A DNA stretch of 64,000 nt from Trametes villosa (taxonomy: Eukaryota; Basidiomycota; Agaricomycetes; Polyporales; Polyporaceae). The stretch's first letter is position 1. Every line of letters begins with the position of its first letter. Positions 12,183 to 24,275 of this stretch are shown one piece after another. The notes below the pieces were generated by a model that was given only the letters and a program-made list of their open reading frames with translations, was not told the origin of the DNA and did no database searches. The stretch lies in contig PUDQ02000001.1 in the NCBI GenBank assembly GCA_002964805.2, positions 2,690,001-2,754,000 of the forward strand. Reading direction: 5' to 3'. The translations under genes and the position numbers were made by a program.

Positions 12183-13298
12183 CTTGTGCGTCGTGGGTGT
12201 CGCTGACGAGCCTGCTGAGCGAGGGAATAATCAGGATAAGCTTCAAGGCACCCACGAATCCAGACTACTTACACGTGATAGGCCCACGACCTGTGAGGTA
12301 CTTAGCTTTCTCCAGCTCGTACCACCAGAGTCTAGATTCAAAAAGCCCATTTTTGGATGAAAGAGGCCGATAGATCTGGCCCCGCCCGCTTTACCTGCGA
12401 GACTCGGAGGACGAGCCCGACAGCTCAGTGTGCAGATTGGGATATCTAGATTTGTGCAAGGATTATGATCCATCGCCGTTGAGAGTCGTATATATATCAG
12501 GCGCAGAAAGCCCGTGGTCTCGATGATTGAGAGAATAACGGTGGTGCATTAAATTTATAGCCTGAGGTTGGTGCGACGGACGCGGAGTGTTCCGAAGCGT
12601 TTATTTGGTACTGTTAGGATCAGAAGCCTCCGCCTTCCAAATACGGCGTGGTGAATGCGCCACCATCCGGCGCTTAATGCAGTATTTTCTCACCACTCGT
12701 ACGCAGCCGCTATATGTTTGACGTGAGCATGTCTTTACTCCATCGGGGGCGAAGCGCTAGAGGTCAGTAATCTGACAAAATGTAAGAAAATCCATGGTAG
12801 GTGTTTGTCGCGGATGTTGGCTGACTTGATTGGTGACTTCTACTGCCGTAGGTAACTTGAACAGAAAGGTTGTTAGGAGTGCCCCGTCAAATTTCTTGGG
12901 ACAGAAATGGAGCCCCTTTCAAACTCTCTATACTTGCGAGCCCATCACCAACCTCTGCCTCATATCGTGCCACGTACTCTCCCATCTAATGCGACGTGTC
13001 CATCATCATGAAATGTCTATCGTGGGAGCTCTCGGAGTGGCTGCCGGCGATGTTCGTAGGCTCTCCTGCAGTATGCCGTTCTCGATGTAGTGGCTATTGT
13101 GTCTCGGGGTGCGTCTTCATGGACGAGGCCTGCTCTCTACGTGCCTTGCTGAGCAATACTCGCAGTCTTGTGGGCATGCTACTGCCACGGACCCTACTGC
13201 GAGACTTCGCGATGCCGAAGCGATACGCAAGCCGTAGCTTCGCTATATAGACCAACGCCCCTGCACACGTATTAGCAGGTTCCTCAGCACCGAAGATC
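12183..13298. other. Intergenic between the kelch gene and the monooxygenase
   Basis: About 1.1 kb between divergent starts. Part of 12243-12360 may belong to an unrecognised first exon of the kelch gene. The rest is AT-richer than average and shows no gene I can support. Confidence 0.35.
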
Positions 13299-15116
13299 AT
13301 GTCACAACAGCCTGCCCAGAGCTCCATCCAGGTCGCTATCGTCGGCGGAGGTGTATGCGGTCTGGCATGCGCTATCGCCCTCCAGCGAGCCGGTGTCTCC
13401 GTGGCATTATTCGAAGCGGCGGTATGTCTTGGGCTCTTGGCCCATGTAGTCGACACCCAGGATAAGCTGATAACGACTCCTTCTCGCTTCTAGGCGGCCT
13501 TCACTGAGGTTGGCGCGGGAATCGGGCTCGGTGCGTTGTCTCGCGCAACGCTGCGCTTTCGCAAGTTACGCCATCTCATCACCCTCCTGCGGCCTAGGTC
13601 CCAACGCGATCCGGGTGCTGAAGGAGTTCGGCGTCCTAGACGCGGTTCTCAAGAAGTCGAACCCCGGCGAGCTCAAGCCAAAGGGGTTTAACTTCTTCTC
13701 TGGCCTTGATGGCCACGAGCTCGTCTACGAGGTGCGCCATCTGCGGTCGCTACGACGATGTCCGGCATCTCACGCACCCGCCAGTACCCAATCCGGCCGG
13801 AAGACGCGAGCATCAGCATGCACCGGTACACATCCCCAAGTTCCCAAGCCCGCTCCACAGCGTGCGCATTGTGGTTCTGTGACTAATGATGCCGCACACG
13901 CAGTGCCGCCTTCCTGGACGCGCTCGTCCAGGTCGTGGATCCAGGCATCACGCACTTCCACAAACGGTGCACGTCGCTCTCGGCTGCGCCCACCAATCCG
14001 GCACGCGTCGTTGTGCACTTCGCCGACGGGACGACCCACGAGGCGGACGTCGTGCTCGGCGCTGACGGTATACGAAGCACTGCGCGCGACTTCGTGCTGG
14101 GCGGAGTGGGAAAGGGGGTCGCGTTCAGCAATACAGTCGCGTACCGCGGTTTGATCCCGAGCGCCGTGCTCAAGGCCGCCGGGTTCAAGACCGACGTCGA
14201 GGGAACCCCGGCATGCTTTATGGGTCCGAATAAGGTGCGCGGCGTTGCACGCTGTGCCTTCGCGGTGTGCACAAAACTGAAGAACCGCCGCTCCGTAGCA
14301 TATCATAGTCGTTCCGATAAAGAATGGCGAGCTGGTGCGTGCACGCGACGTCACCCGGTTCTCCTTCCGGCTCACCGATCTCGGCCTCCTACCAGATCAA
14401 CGTCGCCGCGTTTGCGTCCCGCTACGACGTTCCCATCGGATCTCAGGCGCTACCCGAAGGAACGCGCTGGGTCGAAGAGGTGCCGCGCGCGGAGCTGCAG
14501 AAGGAGTACGATGGCTGGGGTCCCGACGTCGCGGCCCTTCTCCGGTGCATGCCGGAGAAGGCGAGCAAGTGGGCCATCCACGTTGTCTACCCGCCGCTTG
14601 AGAGATACGCCCAGGGGAGGGTTGCGCTTCTGGGCGATGCGGTAGGTTACCCCTTTCGCAAACCGCGGCCATGCATGTCGATCGCTAACCCGGTACCGAT
14701 GAACAGGCACATGGGATGTTACCTCATCTAGGAGCCGGCGCAAGCCAAGGGCTTGAGGACGCGTATGTATTGGTTCGGCTACTCAGCCATGTGGAGACAA
14801 ATGCTGGCAACATAGAGGTTGGTGTTTGCAAAACCATGCTGCGGCATACCGCTTACCTTCTCCTCATTCCCAGGCCGTCCTACAAGCTTATTCGGCGGTG
14901 CGGCAACCCCGGGCTCAAAGCGTTTGGGACGCTAGTTACCGCGCCGGCAGCACTTATCACCTCCAGGGACGTCACGGCTCCTCGAAGAATGGACTGCGGG
15001 TAGACTTGGCAGACATGTGGGAGTCGGTTTGGCATTATGACTTGGACAAGGACGTCCACTCGGCTCTGGACTCGTTGCAGCAGAGTGGGGCGTTTAAGGC
15101 CACCGCCAACGCGTAA
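13299..15116 (+). CDS. FAD-dependent monooxygenase, salicylate-hydroxylase-like
   Basis: Exons join into a class A flavoprotein hydroxylase of roughly 430 residues. The FAD-binding GxGxxG is in VAIVGGGVCGLACAIALQRA. The second exon gives AFTEVGAGIGLGPNAIRVLK, the typical second FAD/substrate motif. VVLGADGIRSTARD is the DG motif, and GRVALLGDAAHGMLPHLGAG is the GD motif contacting FAD ribityl, completed across an intron (GAT GCG | GCA CAT GGG). Relatives decarboxylate or hydroxylate aromatic acids with NAD(P)H and oxygen in the cytosol. There is no signal or anchor. The frame ends GAFKATANA with a stop at 15114-15116. The substrate is unknown; salicylate, 3-hydroxybenzoate or a secondary metabolite are all possible. 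Confidence 0.88.
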
Positions 15117-15344
15117 TCAGCCACAGTCATCGATTTACGGCCGTAAATGTTGTACCTATGTTTTGATCTCCAGTCTTGAGAATATTTATCGGAACGCGCG
15201 CACACGATGAACTTGGGATACAACCGGCAATGTCATTGATCAGTAGGGGTAATACTTAGGCTAGACTGGAAACTATAGTACATGTGCAGGGTCGCACGGA
15301 TCACATAACCATACATCATAAGGGCGGGAAGACAAAGACGACGC

Positions 15345-15828
<484 letters not shown>

Positions 15829-15935
15829 GTTGTGTGAGTAAGTGAGGGGTGTGTGAGTGTAGGAGGTGTGGTTTGTGAGAGGCGCAGAGACGGCGGCTCA
15901 GAGAGTAGATGGTGGTTGGAAGACAAGTCGCGTTC

Positions 15936-15992
15936 AACGCGTTGCGCGACTCTAAACCCGGCGCGTTTGCGCTTGTTTGGCGCTGTCACGTG
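15936..15992. promoter_or_regulatory. MCB and E2F-like sites in the H4/thioredoxin divergent promoter
   Basis: An 8-bp palindrome AACGCGTT (15936-15943) contains the MBF/MCB core ACGCGT. A perfect E2F-type TTTGGCGC lies at 15976-15983 and an E-box CACGTG at 15987-15992. They sit 108-165 bp upstream of the histone H4 start codon. MBF/E2F-type factors drive S-phase histone transcription in fungi; action on the thioredoxin gene is only a possibility. Confidence 0.6.
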
Positions 15993-16064
15993 CTCCGGGG
16001 AAAGCGCGTCGCAGCGTAGGCGCTGGCGTGCCTGCTCCGGACTCTGTCATCGTGTGCACTTGCG

Positions 16065-16858
16065 ATGCTGCTGCGCTCTCTCGCTCGTCCAACGCTCATC
16101 TCCCGCCAGCTGCCTCGGCATTCGACTATCCTGACTAGAGCCATGTCTGTTACACACGTCGACAACACTACACAGCTCGACGGCATCCTGGGCAAGTCGA
16201 AGGACAAGCTCTCCGTACGTCCTGCGAAGCGCTTTGGCTTCCTGCTGAGCTAAGACGCTTGTGCAGGTTATTGACTTCCATGCGACATGGTGTGTACTCA
16301 CCGTCGGCCCACTTCGTAATGTACATGCATGAACTCTCCAAAGGTGCGGCCCGTGCCACGCAATTGCTCCGACATACGAGGCCCTGGCCAAGCAATACCC
16401 GAACGCCAACTTCTTGAAATGCGACGTTGACCAAGCGAAGGACGTAGCCGGGAGATACCGCATTACCGCCATGTGAGTGCTAGCCCCGAATGCGAGCACA
16501 CAGGAGACTAAAGCAGATGCCGTAGGCCCACCTTCGTCTTCCTCAAAGGCACGTCCGAAGTCGAGAGAGTCCGGGGCGCCAACAAGCCGTGAGTAACGCG
16601 CATTCATAGAGAGTATGTGATCCGACTCAATGCGCTCTCTTACTCAGCGCGCTCGAGGCTGCCGTGCGCCGCCATTCCTCTGGCTCTTCCACCGGCTCCT
16701 TCACCGGCAAGGGTCACACCCTCGGCGACGGTTCCTCGAACCAGGGACCGGGGCCTATCGGTGGCGGAGGTGTTGCAGCTTTCCAGGCCCTGGATCCCCA
16801 AGTGAAGGTATTCCTCTATCTTCTCGGAGGATACCTCGTGTTCTGGTGGCTCAAGTGA
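16065..16858 (+). CDS. Thioredoxin with N-terminal presequence and C-terminal membrane anchor
   Basis: Exons (16065-16214, 16267-16289, 16344 onward) encode a complete thioredoxin fold. The redox motif ATWCGPCH is built across the intron between TG and GTGC. It is followed by FLKCDVDQAKDVAGRYRITA and MPTFVFLKG with the cis-Pro. After the domain comes a Gly/Ser-rich linker (SSGSSTGSFTGKG, GPIGGGG) and a final hydrophobic helix VKVFLYLLGGYLVFWWLK that ends the protein. The N-terminus MLLRSLARPTLISRQLPRHS looks like a mitochondrial presequence; a second ATG at 16143 (MSVTHVDN) would give a cytosolic form. The protein probably reduces disulphides at a membrane surface, with the fold facing the cytosol if tail-anchored. 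It is about 190 residues against about 105 for plain thioredoxin. Confidence 0.9.
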
Positions 16859-19141
16859 GTGCGAGTTCCTCGTTTCATCTTGACACACCGGCCTGTATTA
16901 TGCTGTAACAACATGACTGTCATGTTTGTGCGTAACATTGGCTCGCTATACTTGTGCTCCACGAGGAACATTGTAGGAAGCATCGCGAGTTGCATGTCGA
17001 TCACTCGACCCAGCCCCGCGCACTGAATGCGTATGTGCTTCTCCTTATCTTATATCCCCACCTACTCATCATCTCGACATGCGGGTGTACTATTTGTAGA
17101 CCTCGAATGGTTTGCCCGTTCGGAGGCCTTTGACGCAACGTCCCATTCCATGATGCTGGTGGTAGACGACGGCACCATCAACCCTCCGATCCCTGATATC
17201 ACGTCCTCGGGCGTTGCCCTAAAAGATGCCAAAGCAATTTCCGAGCGATAACGTCTGTGGAGCATCAATATGGTCTCTCAATTGTGCAACCCGCGGGCGT
17301 CGAGCCGGCGATAGTAACGACTTCTCAGCCGCCGGACAGCATTTTGCGCGCGCGCGCAGCACGCGGGATCAGCAAATGTCATCGCAAGCTCACCTCGTTG
17401 CGGGTGTTGCGGACGTAGAACACTTGGTGACGGACAGGCGGATACGCTCGTCCTGCTAGGACGGCGTCCCGAGGACCACTTCGATGATACCTGTCCACCG
17501 CCAAGGGGCAATGGCGCTGCCCACAGCGTCAGACCCTCCGGACCCCGATATCGAGAATCCGGTCACCGCCGTGTACGCGAAGGTATCTCTGTAGCACTGC
17601 GGGACCCTGCACGTTGGTGATTGCTGATACAATACATCGCCACCTAGGTGACACTGACAGCGACAAGGACGCGGCAAGCGACGATGACATACTTGTGTAG
17701 CATATGCAGCTGACGCGTGCGAGAAATCACCGGCCGTTGTGGCGTCTGGCGCTGACGCCTTCGACCGGATACGGGACACCGAACCCGACGCACAAACGCT
17801 CCTCCGCGCGAAAGAAGCGGTGTAATGGTTGGGCAACGTTTAGGCCGACAACCCTGCTAACACTATTCGGGACATAGATGTAACCCTCCCGACGAATTGT
17901 CGCGCGTCATCCGTAATCCCACAGCCTCTGGAGTTGAAGCTTCTATGGGAAACAAGAACCGGGCCCTCAGATGTGAGGGGGCTCTTGGCAGCGTTATTTT
18001 CTCAAGGCGCACTTCTTCGCAACCTCCCAGCTGGAGAAAGCCGGCAAGCAACAACGTTCTTGCCTCCACGAATGGGCAACGGGCATCGGCTAGCGTTGGG
18101 CAGCGGTTGCCCACAGCCGAGGTCGCGGACGGGTGTTCGCACGGTGTGCACTATCGCCACCTTCTGCATTTGCGGCTCCGCTGACGTCTGCCTTACAGCT
18201 CCATTCGTGCCGCCTCGCTGACCCCTCGCCAGCAGTCAACGTTCACGCAGTTCCGCCCGGGACAGGACTTCGGCTGGCACTCTGGCGCACGTACATGGGC
18301 GCGCTGCAGTCCCCGAAGATGCGACCAAACAGGGTAAGACCGACGACAGTCGCATCAAGCTCACGCACCGCAGTCAGCGCACCGCATTGCTTGCGGCAAT
18401 CCCGCTCCCGGACGGACGGGTCGCACGAAGAAACGGAGGGAGGACCATCGCCCGAGCCCCGTCGACCCGACTGGGGCTAAGCAAGGGAGTTGCATCATTT
18501 GAGATTTCCCATCCATGATCCCTCCCGAACTAGAAGCGAACTGTGCTTTGGCGGCCATCGGGGTGACTCGGGGTCGCGCCCGGTCGAGAAGCGTGCGGCG
18601 TGCAAAGGAGCGCGGGGGATGGCGTACGGAACGCCTCAGCTGAAGTCCGAGACCCCGGGCGGCTTTGATAGTTGGTAGCGCAGAAAGGGGGCGGACCACA
18701 CGCGGTCAGCGCCAGCATCATGCGTCCTGTTTGATTCGTCACCAAGGACTGGACGATGGGGAGCATGCACGACGACGGGGTCGCATGTCGGTCTTCGCTT
18801 TCGCCCACCTTATCGCCGGGGCTGTTCGTACGGGCCCGGTCGTTCGGTATGTGCTTGCTCTCGGCTAGCTCACGTCAATCTCCTCCGGGCGCTAACGATC
18901 GCAGATTCTGTTGCAGTGTGCTGCGAGTCCGAGAAGCGTCGCCCGCGTCCTGTTACGCGGCCACCCGAGCCCTTCGCCTTTCTCGCTTGTTGCACATCCC
19001 TTTTCGGACATTATTTTCTGCTCCTGCGTCTCTAATGCCCCCTCCCCGCCCAATAAAGAGTCCACCCCCCGGCGCGGCTCCACACCCGCTCGCTAGCGTC
19101 CCCTCGCCTTGCCTGCGCAAGTCCCCCTGTACGGTCGCGCC
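16859..19141. other. 2.3 kb without an assignable gene
   Basis: Between the thioredoxin stop and the NRPS-like start. Fragments read like coding sequence, for example the plus-strand frame 17096-17251 (SMMLVVDDGTINPPIPD), 17689-17822 (CEKSPAVVASGADAFDRIRD) and 17897-18184, but they switch frames without clear splice sites and match no family I know. This may be a decayed gene or a multi-intron gene I cannot resolve. The last 100 bases are the GC-rich leader of the NRPS-like gene. Confidence 0.35.
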
Positions 19142-22100
19142 ATGTCTGTTCCCCTGGCCTTCCTCACCGACCTCGCGGACCCCACGCCCGGTGTATCGCT
19201 GGGTGACCAACTCGCCCAGTCGGTCACCGACTCCGGACGCGTCTCTACGCTCCTCGACTGCCTCCCCCTCTCGGACGCCCCCGCTCTTTGGTCCGTCTCC
19301 GCCACCCGTCCGCCCCTCACCCATGCCTCCCTCCACCGCTTCGTCGCGAAGTTCGCCCTCCCGACCTCGGGCCTCCAGAACTCTCTGGGCCCCAACGACC
19401 GCGTCATGGTCGTGCTCCCGACGAGCCCCGAGAACGCGGTCGCCCTCCTCGCCGTCTCCGCCTACCACACCTGCGCGCCCGTCAACTCGGGATGCACCGC
19501 GGGTGAACTCTCCGAGGACGCGCGCCGCCTCCGCGCGAAGGCCATCCTCACGACGACCGACGCTGTCGACCGCCTCGAGCTCCGCAAGCTGAGGGAGGAG
19601 CTCCGGTGCGAAGTTATCTTCGTCCACGCGCGCGCGAAGAGCGCCACCGGCCTCTTCGATATGTCGCTCATGGACGAGACCGTCGAAGACGACAACTGGT
19701 CCGTCGTTCAGAAGGCAACTCAGCCACCTTCTCGACTCCATGGGCTGTACGACCAGTCCCTTGTGCTACACACATCAGGAACCAGCGGAAAGAAGAAGGT
19801 CCGTGATTCCAGGTCTCTCCCCGAGCACGCTTGCTGATCTATGGGGTATTTTTAGGTTGTGCCCTACACACTGCGCGCACTTATCGTCGGGACGTGCGCT
19901 GTTATGCGTTCTTGGGACCTGAAACCCGAGGATGTCAACAGTGAGTGGTATACGCCATCACGTGCTTCAGTTTTCTAACGCATCAACACGTCCAGTGAAC
20001 ATGATGCCGCTGTTCCATGTCGGTGGCATTGTACGGAACCTCTGGGCTCCCGTATTCTCGGGCGGGAGCGCTATTATGTGCCCTGGGTTTGATAGCACTG
20101 CGTTCTGGCCGATTGCTATGGCATGCGGAGCTACCTGGTACGGACGCTTCCATTCCTGCGCGCCTTGTTCGTAACTCACCTTGCTGCACAGGTACTATGC
20201 GGCACCCACGATGCACCACGCTATTCTGGCCTCGAAGCCAGACTCCATCGTGCCCCTTAGAGACACGCGAATCCGCATGATTGCCAACGCCGCAGGTGGT
20301 CTCCTCCCCTCACTCGCCGTCCAGCTTCGCGACACTTTTGGCGCCGTCATTCTTCCTTCGTATGGCATGACGGAGTGCATGCCAATCGCATCTCCGCCGA
20401 CGACCTATGCTCTGGAACGTCCGGGGTGCTCCGGTGTTGCCTGCGGTCCCTATCTGTCTATTCGCGACCCTTCGAACCTGGAGCGCGAACTACCCCGCGG
20501 GTCAACAGGTGCCGTCTCCGTGCGGGGCCTCCCGACGTTCGATGGCTATGAAACAGGTCCTGGCGAGCCCCTCGACACCTCCGCCTTCTCTTCGGAGGGC
20601 TGGTTCGACTCCGGCGACGTCGGGTACATGGACGCGGATGGCTACCTCTACATCACCGGTCGGTCCAAGGAGATCATCAACAAAGGCGGCGAAGTCATCT
20701 CCCCCTTCGAGATCGAGGAGGCGATCGTCTCTGTCGCGAAAGGCCGTGTCAAGTCCACCATCGCGTTCTCCGTCCCTCATGACGTCCTGCAGGAGACCAT
20801 CGGCGTCGTCATCGTCCCTGTCCCCGGCCGCCCGCGCATCGGCCTCACCGAGTTGCTCGACCTGCTCAAGGCGCAGCTGCACCCCTCGAAGTGGCCGTTC
20901 GCCATCGTCTACATGGACGACCTCCCGAAGAACAGCGCTGGGAAGCCTCTCAGGATCAAGCTTGCCCAGCGGCTTGGCATCGAGTGCTTGACCGACGATA
21001 CTCCTGCGGTCGCGCGACACTACCAGGCGGCCGTCCCCGACAAGAACGCGCCCCTTTCCCAGCCGATTGAATGCTCGGTCGTTTCCCTCGACGTGGTGGC
21101 TGTGGAGCGTGCGATTGGCAACGTCAGAGGTGTCGATGAGGTCGCGGTCCGTCTCCGGTCCGACGGCACTCCGGAGGCAATGGTCGCTGTTCGCCCGTCC
21201 TCGGAGCTCAACTCCGGCGCCATCGTCAGCGCGCTCGCGGACCTCGTCCCCGGCTATGCGATCCCCACACCCCTCCACGTCTTCCGCGAGCTCCTGGTGC
21301 GCAAGCAGGATCGCTCGGTCGACTGGGACCTCATGGAGGCCGAGGTCGCGCGTCGCAACGCGAGCGGCATGTCCGCGCAGGCTCTCACCATCCGCGACAT
21401 CGTCGCCGACCTTCTCGATAAGGACGCTGGCACAATCACCGGCGACAGCGACTTCTTCCTCCTCGGCGGCAACTCTCTGCTTCTGGGCCGTCTCGCGCAC
21501 CTGATCCGGAAGGAGACCGGGGTGACTGTCCGGGTGCCCTCGATCTTCACCCACAGCACGATCAACGGGATTGCCTCGCTGATCGAAGGCGAGGAGTCCT
21601 CGTCGTCGTCGTCGCCGACGAGCCCCGACAAGACTGCGGTGAACACCATGGCGCAGAACTCCCCTGCGCTCTCCGAGAAGTCGACCAGCTCGCTGAACCT
21701 CCCCGAGCTCGAGTATGGCGCCCCCGCCGGGAACAGCGGCCGCGGCCAGACTCACCCTCTGTCTCTACTCGTTCAGGCTTTCCCATTGCTCTTCTTTTAC
21801 CCCATTAAAGCCGCGTTCACTTGGACCGGCATTGTGTATATCCTCTCCCTCTTCACTAGATATGTCTCATCTGGCTACTGGGTTCGCATTGGCTCTCTTC
21901 TGGTCGCCGTCGTCAGCGCTCGTCTCGCGACGCGGATCTTCTTCCCCCTCCTCGCCGTCGTCTTCAAGTGGGTGGTCATCGGTCGCTACAAGCCTGGGAC
22001 CTACCGCTTTTGGAGCACCTACCATCTCCGCTGGTGGATCACGAACCAGTTCATCCGGTGCGCGGGTCGCGGCATCTTCGCCATGCACCCGTCGCTCGAA

Positions 22101-24275
22101 GTCGTCTATCTCCGCATGCTTGGCGCGAAGATCGGCAGGGACGTCTCCATCGACTCGAGGGCGAAGCTGGGGGAGTACGATCTTCTCACTCTCCACGACG
22201 GCTGCCGCATCGACAACGCTCTCGTCCGCGGCTTCTGCGTCGAGCGCGATGGCTGCTTCCGCCTCGACCCCATCGTCATCGGCCGTGGCGCGACTGTCAA
22301 CACGTACACTCAGGTCGCTCCTGGCGCTGTCATCCCCGACGGTGAGGTCTACGGCCCGCACGCATCCTCTCACGACGAGCCCTCCCCTCCTTCCCTCGCG
22401 CAGGCCAACCGCGCTGCTGCTCGTCAACCTCACTGGCTTCTCAAGGTCTTCGTTGCTGCTCCTGTCATCTTCCTCGTCAAGGTCGCTGCCTACGTCCCCT
22501 GGTTCGCTGCCCTCTTCATTCTCCTCGCGCAGCCCCCGCCGCCGGCGAACCTTGGCTCCGAGCTTGAGCGTGTTATCGTCTGGTTCGCGTCCCCGGATCG
22601 TGTCGCCTGGCACAGTCTCGCGCGTATCGTTCGTGTCATCTTCCCGCCCATCCTCCAGATCATCCTTGGCATTATCGTGAAGCGCATCATGGGCCTCAAC
22701 CGCCAAGGGCTCGCTGCCGAGGCGTCTCAGTGGTCTCTGCTGCGCCGCTACATCAACAGCAGCCTTCTCAGCCAGGAAGCCCTCAAGCGCGCGTACGACA
22801 TCGTCGGGTCTCACTACGAGGTGACGTCGATTATCTGGCGGTGCATGGGCGCGAAGGTCGGGAAGCGTGTGTACTGGCCGGGCTCCGGTCTGTACTGCCC
22901 GGATCCGGAGCTGCTCGAGGTTGGCGACGATGTCGTCTTCGGCTCGCGCTCGGAAATCTTTACCACGGACGGCGTGGGCTCCGCGAAGGTCGTCATCGGT
23001 CAAGGTGCGATGATTGCTGACCGCGTCGTCCTGCTCCCGGGCACCACCGTCGGGAAGCGCACCGTGATGGGCTCCGGCGCGCTCGGACGCCGCGGTGTCA
23101 CGTACGCCGACGGCTCGGTCTGGATGGGCTCCGAGGGCGGCGAGGCGGTCTGCTTCAAGGAGGGCGGGAAGGAGGACGACGGCTCGCCAACCACCACGCC
23201 GTTCGGGCGCGCGTTCTACGAGCGCAAGGCCTCGTTCTTCGTCCTCCCCTACCCCATGCTCGTGCTCATCAACCTCGGCGTCGCGATTCTTTCCGCGGGC
23301 TACTGGTCCATCGGCGCGGTCGCCGGCACGCAGATCCTCAACCAGCTCCGCATCCACATCCCGCACCTGCACCTCTTCCACGACGGCCCGCGCCAGATCT
23401 TCGTCCTCTTCGGTCTCATCAGCTGCTGGTTCGTCGCGACGCTCAACATCCAGGCCGTGATCGCCCTCCTCTACGTCATCCTCACCAAGTGGGCTGTCAT
23501 CGGCCGCCGCAAGGAGGGCAGCTACAACTGGGACCAGAGCTCGTACTGCCAGCGCTGGCAGCTCCACCTCGTCCTCTCCAAGCCGCTCTACCGCGGCTTC
23601 GGGAACGGCGGCATCCTCGGGTTCATCAGCGGCTCGGCGTACTTCGTGTGGTACCTCCGCGCGCTCGGCGCGAAGATTGGCAAGGACTGCGCGATCTTCG
23701 CGGGCGGCCGCGTTGGGCTCATGACCGAGCCTGACCTTGTGGAGCTCGGGGACCGTGTCGCGCTCGACGACTGCTCCGTCGTCGCGCACATCAACTCGCG
23801 CGGGCAGTTCTCGCTCAACCACCTGAAGATCGGCGCCTCGTGAGTTCTCCGTCCTTCGTTGCGCAAGCTTGGTACTCATTTGTTCTGTTACAGGTCGGCG
23901 CTCCGGTCTGGCTCTCGTCTGCTCTCAGGAGCGTCGATGGAGGACAGTTCGATGCTGCTCGAGCACACCCTGCTCACCTCGGGCGAGATCGCGGAGTCCG
24001 GCGGCGTCTACTCTGGCTGGCCGGCACACCGCCTCGACCAGGAGACGTACCTTCGCAAGAAGTCGTCGTACCAGATCCTGTCGGCGATTCACCAGGGCTC
24101 CTACTACAACAACCTCCAGAAAATGCACAACGAACTCGAGGAGGAGAAGCGGCGGCTCGACCAGAAGCTCGCGTCGCACGAGCGCGAGCTGCGGGAGGCG
24201 AAGAGGCGGCTGGAGGCGATGCTGCAGACGACGGAGGTGCTCCGGGGCTCGACGTACGGCGCACTGCAGCGGTGA
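19142..24275 (+). CDS. Membrane NRPS-like enzyme with epsilon-poly-lysine synthetase (Pls/PosA) architecture
   Basis: Five exons (19142-19798, 19856-19940, 19996-20137, 20192-23839, 23894-24275) total 4,914 nt, 1,637 residues. The adenylation domain shows LVLHTSGTSGKKK, PLFHVGGIVRNL, YGMTECMPI, GWFDSGDVGYMDADGYLYIT, GRSKEIINKGGEVISPFEIE and PKNSAGKPLR. A carrier domain follows with FFLLGGNSLLLGRL, its Ser near residue 722. Then come six hydrophobic helices in three pairs, separating three left-handed-beta-helix units starting LGAKIGRDVSID, MGAKVGKRVYWP and LGAKIGKDCAIF. This TM2-C1-TM2-C2-TM2-C3 order is that of bacterial epsilon-poly-L-lysine synthetase, in which the C units join amino acids without a classic condensation domain. 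Additions are a second, degenerate AMP-C-like unit before the carrier and a C-terminal coiled coil (EEEKRRLDQKLASHERELRE). The monomer is not readable by eye. An alternative start is 19109. Confidence 0.87.

Noticed and set aside
12243..12473. A 76-codon minus-strand frame just upstream of the kelch gene
   Set aside because: No signal peptide or kelch motif; it could include a first exon of the kelch gene but the join is not convincing.
21867..23879. A 670-codon open frame on the minus strand opposite the Pls-like gene
   Set aside because: It is antisense to strongly motif-supported coding sequence; the product is Asp/Arg/Glu/Ala-rich with no motif, as expected for the complement of GC-rich codons.
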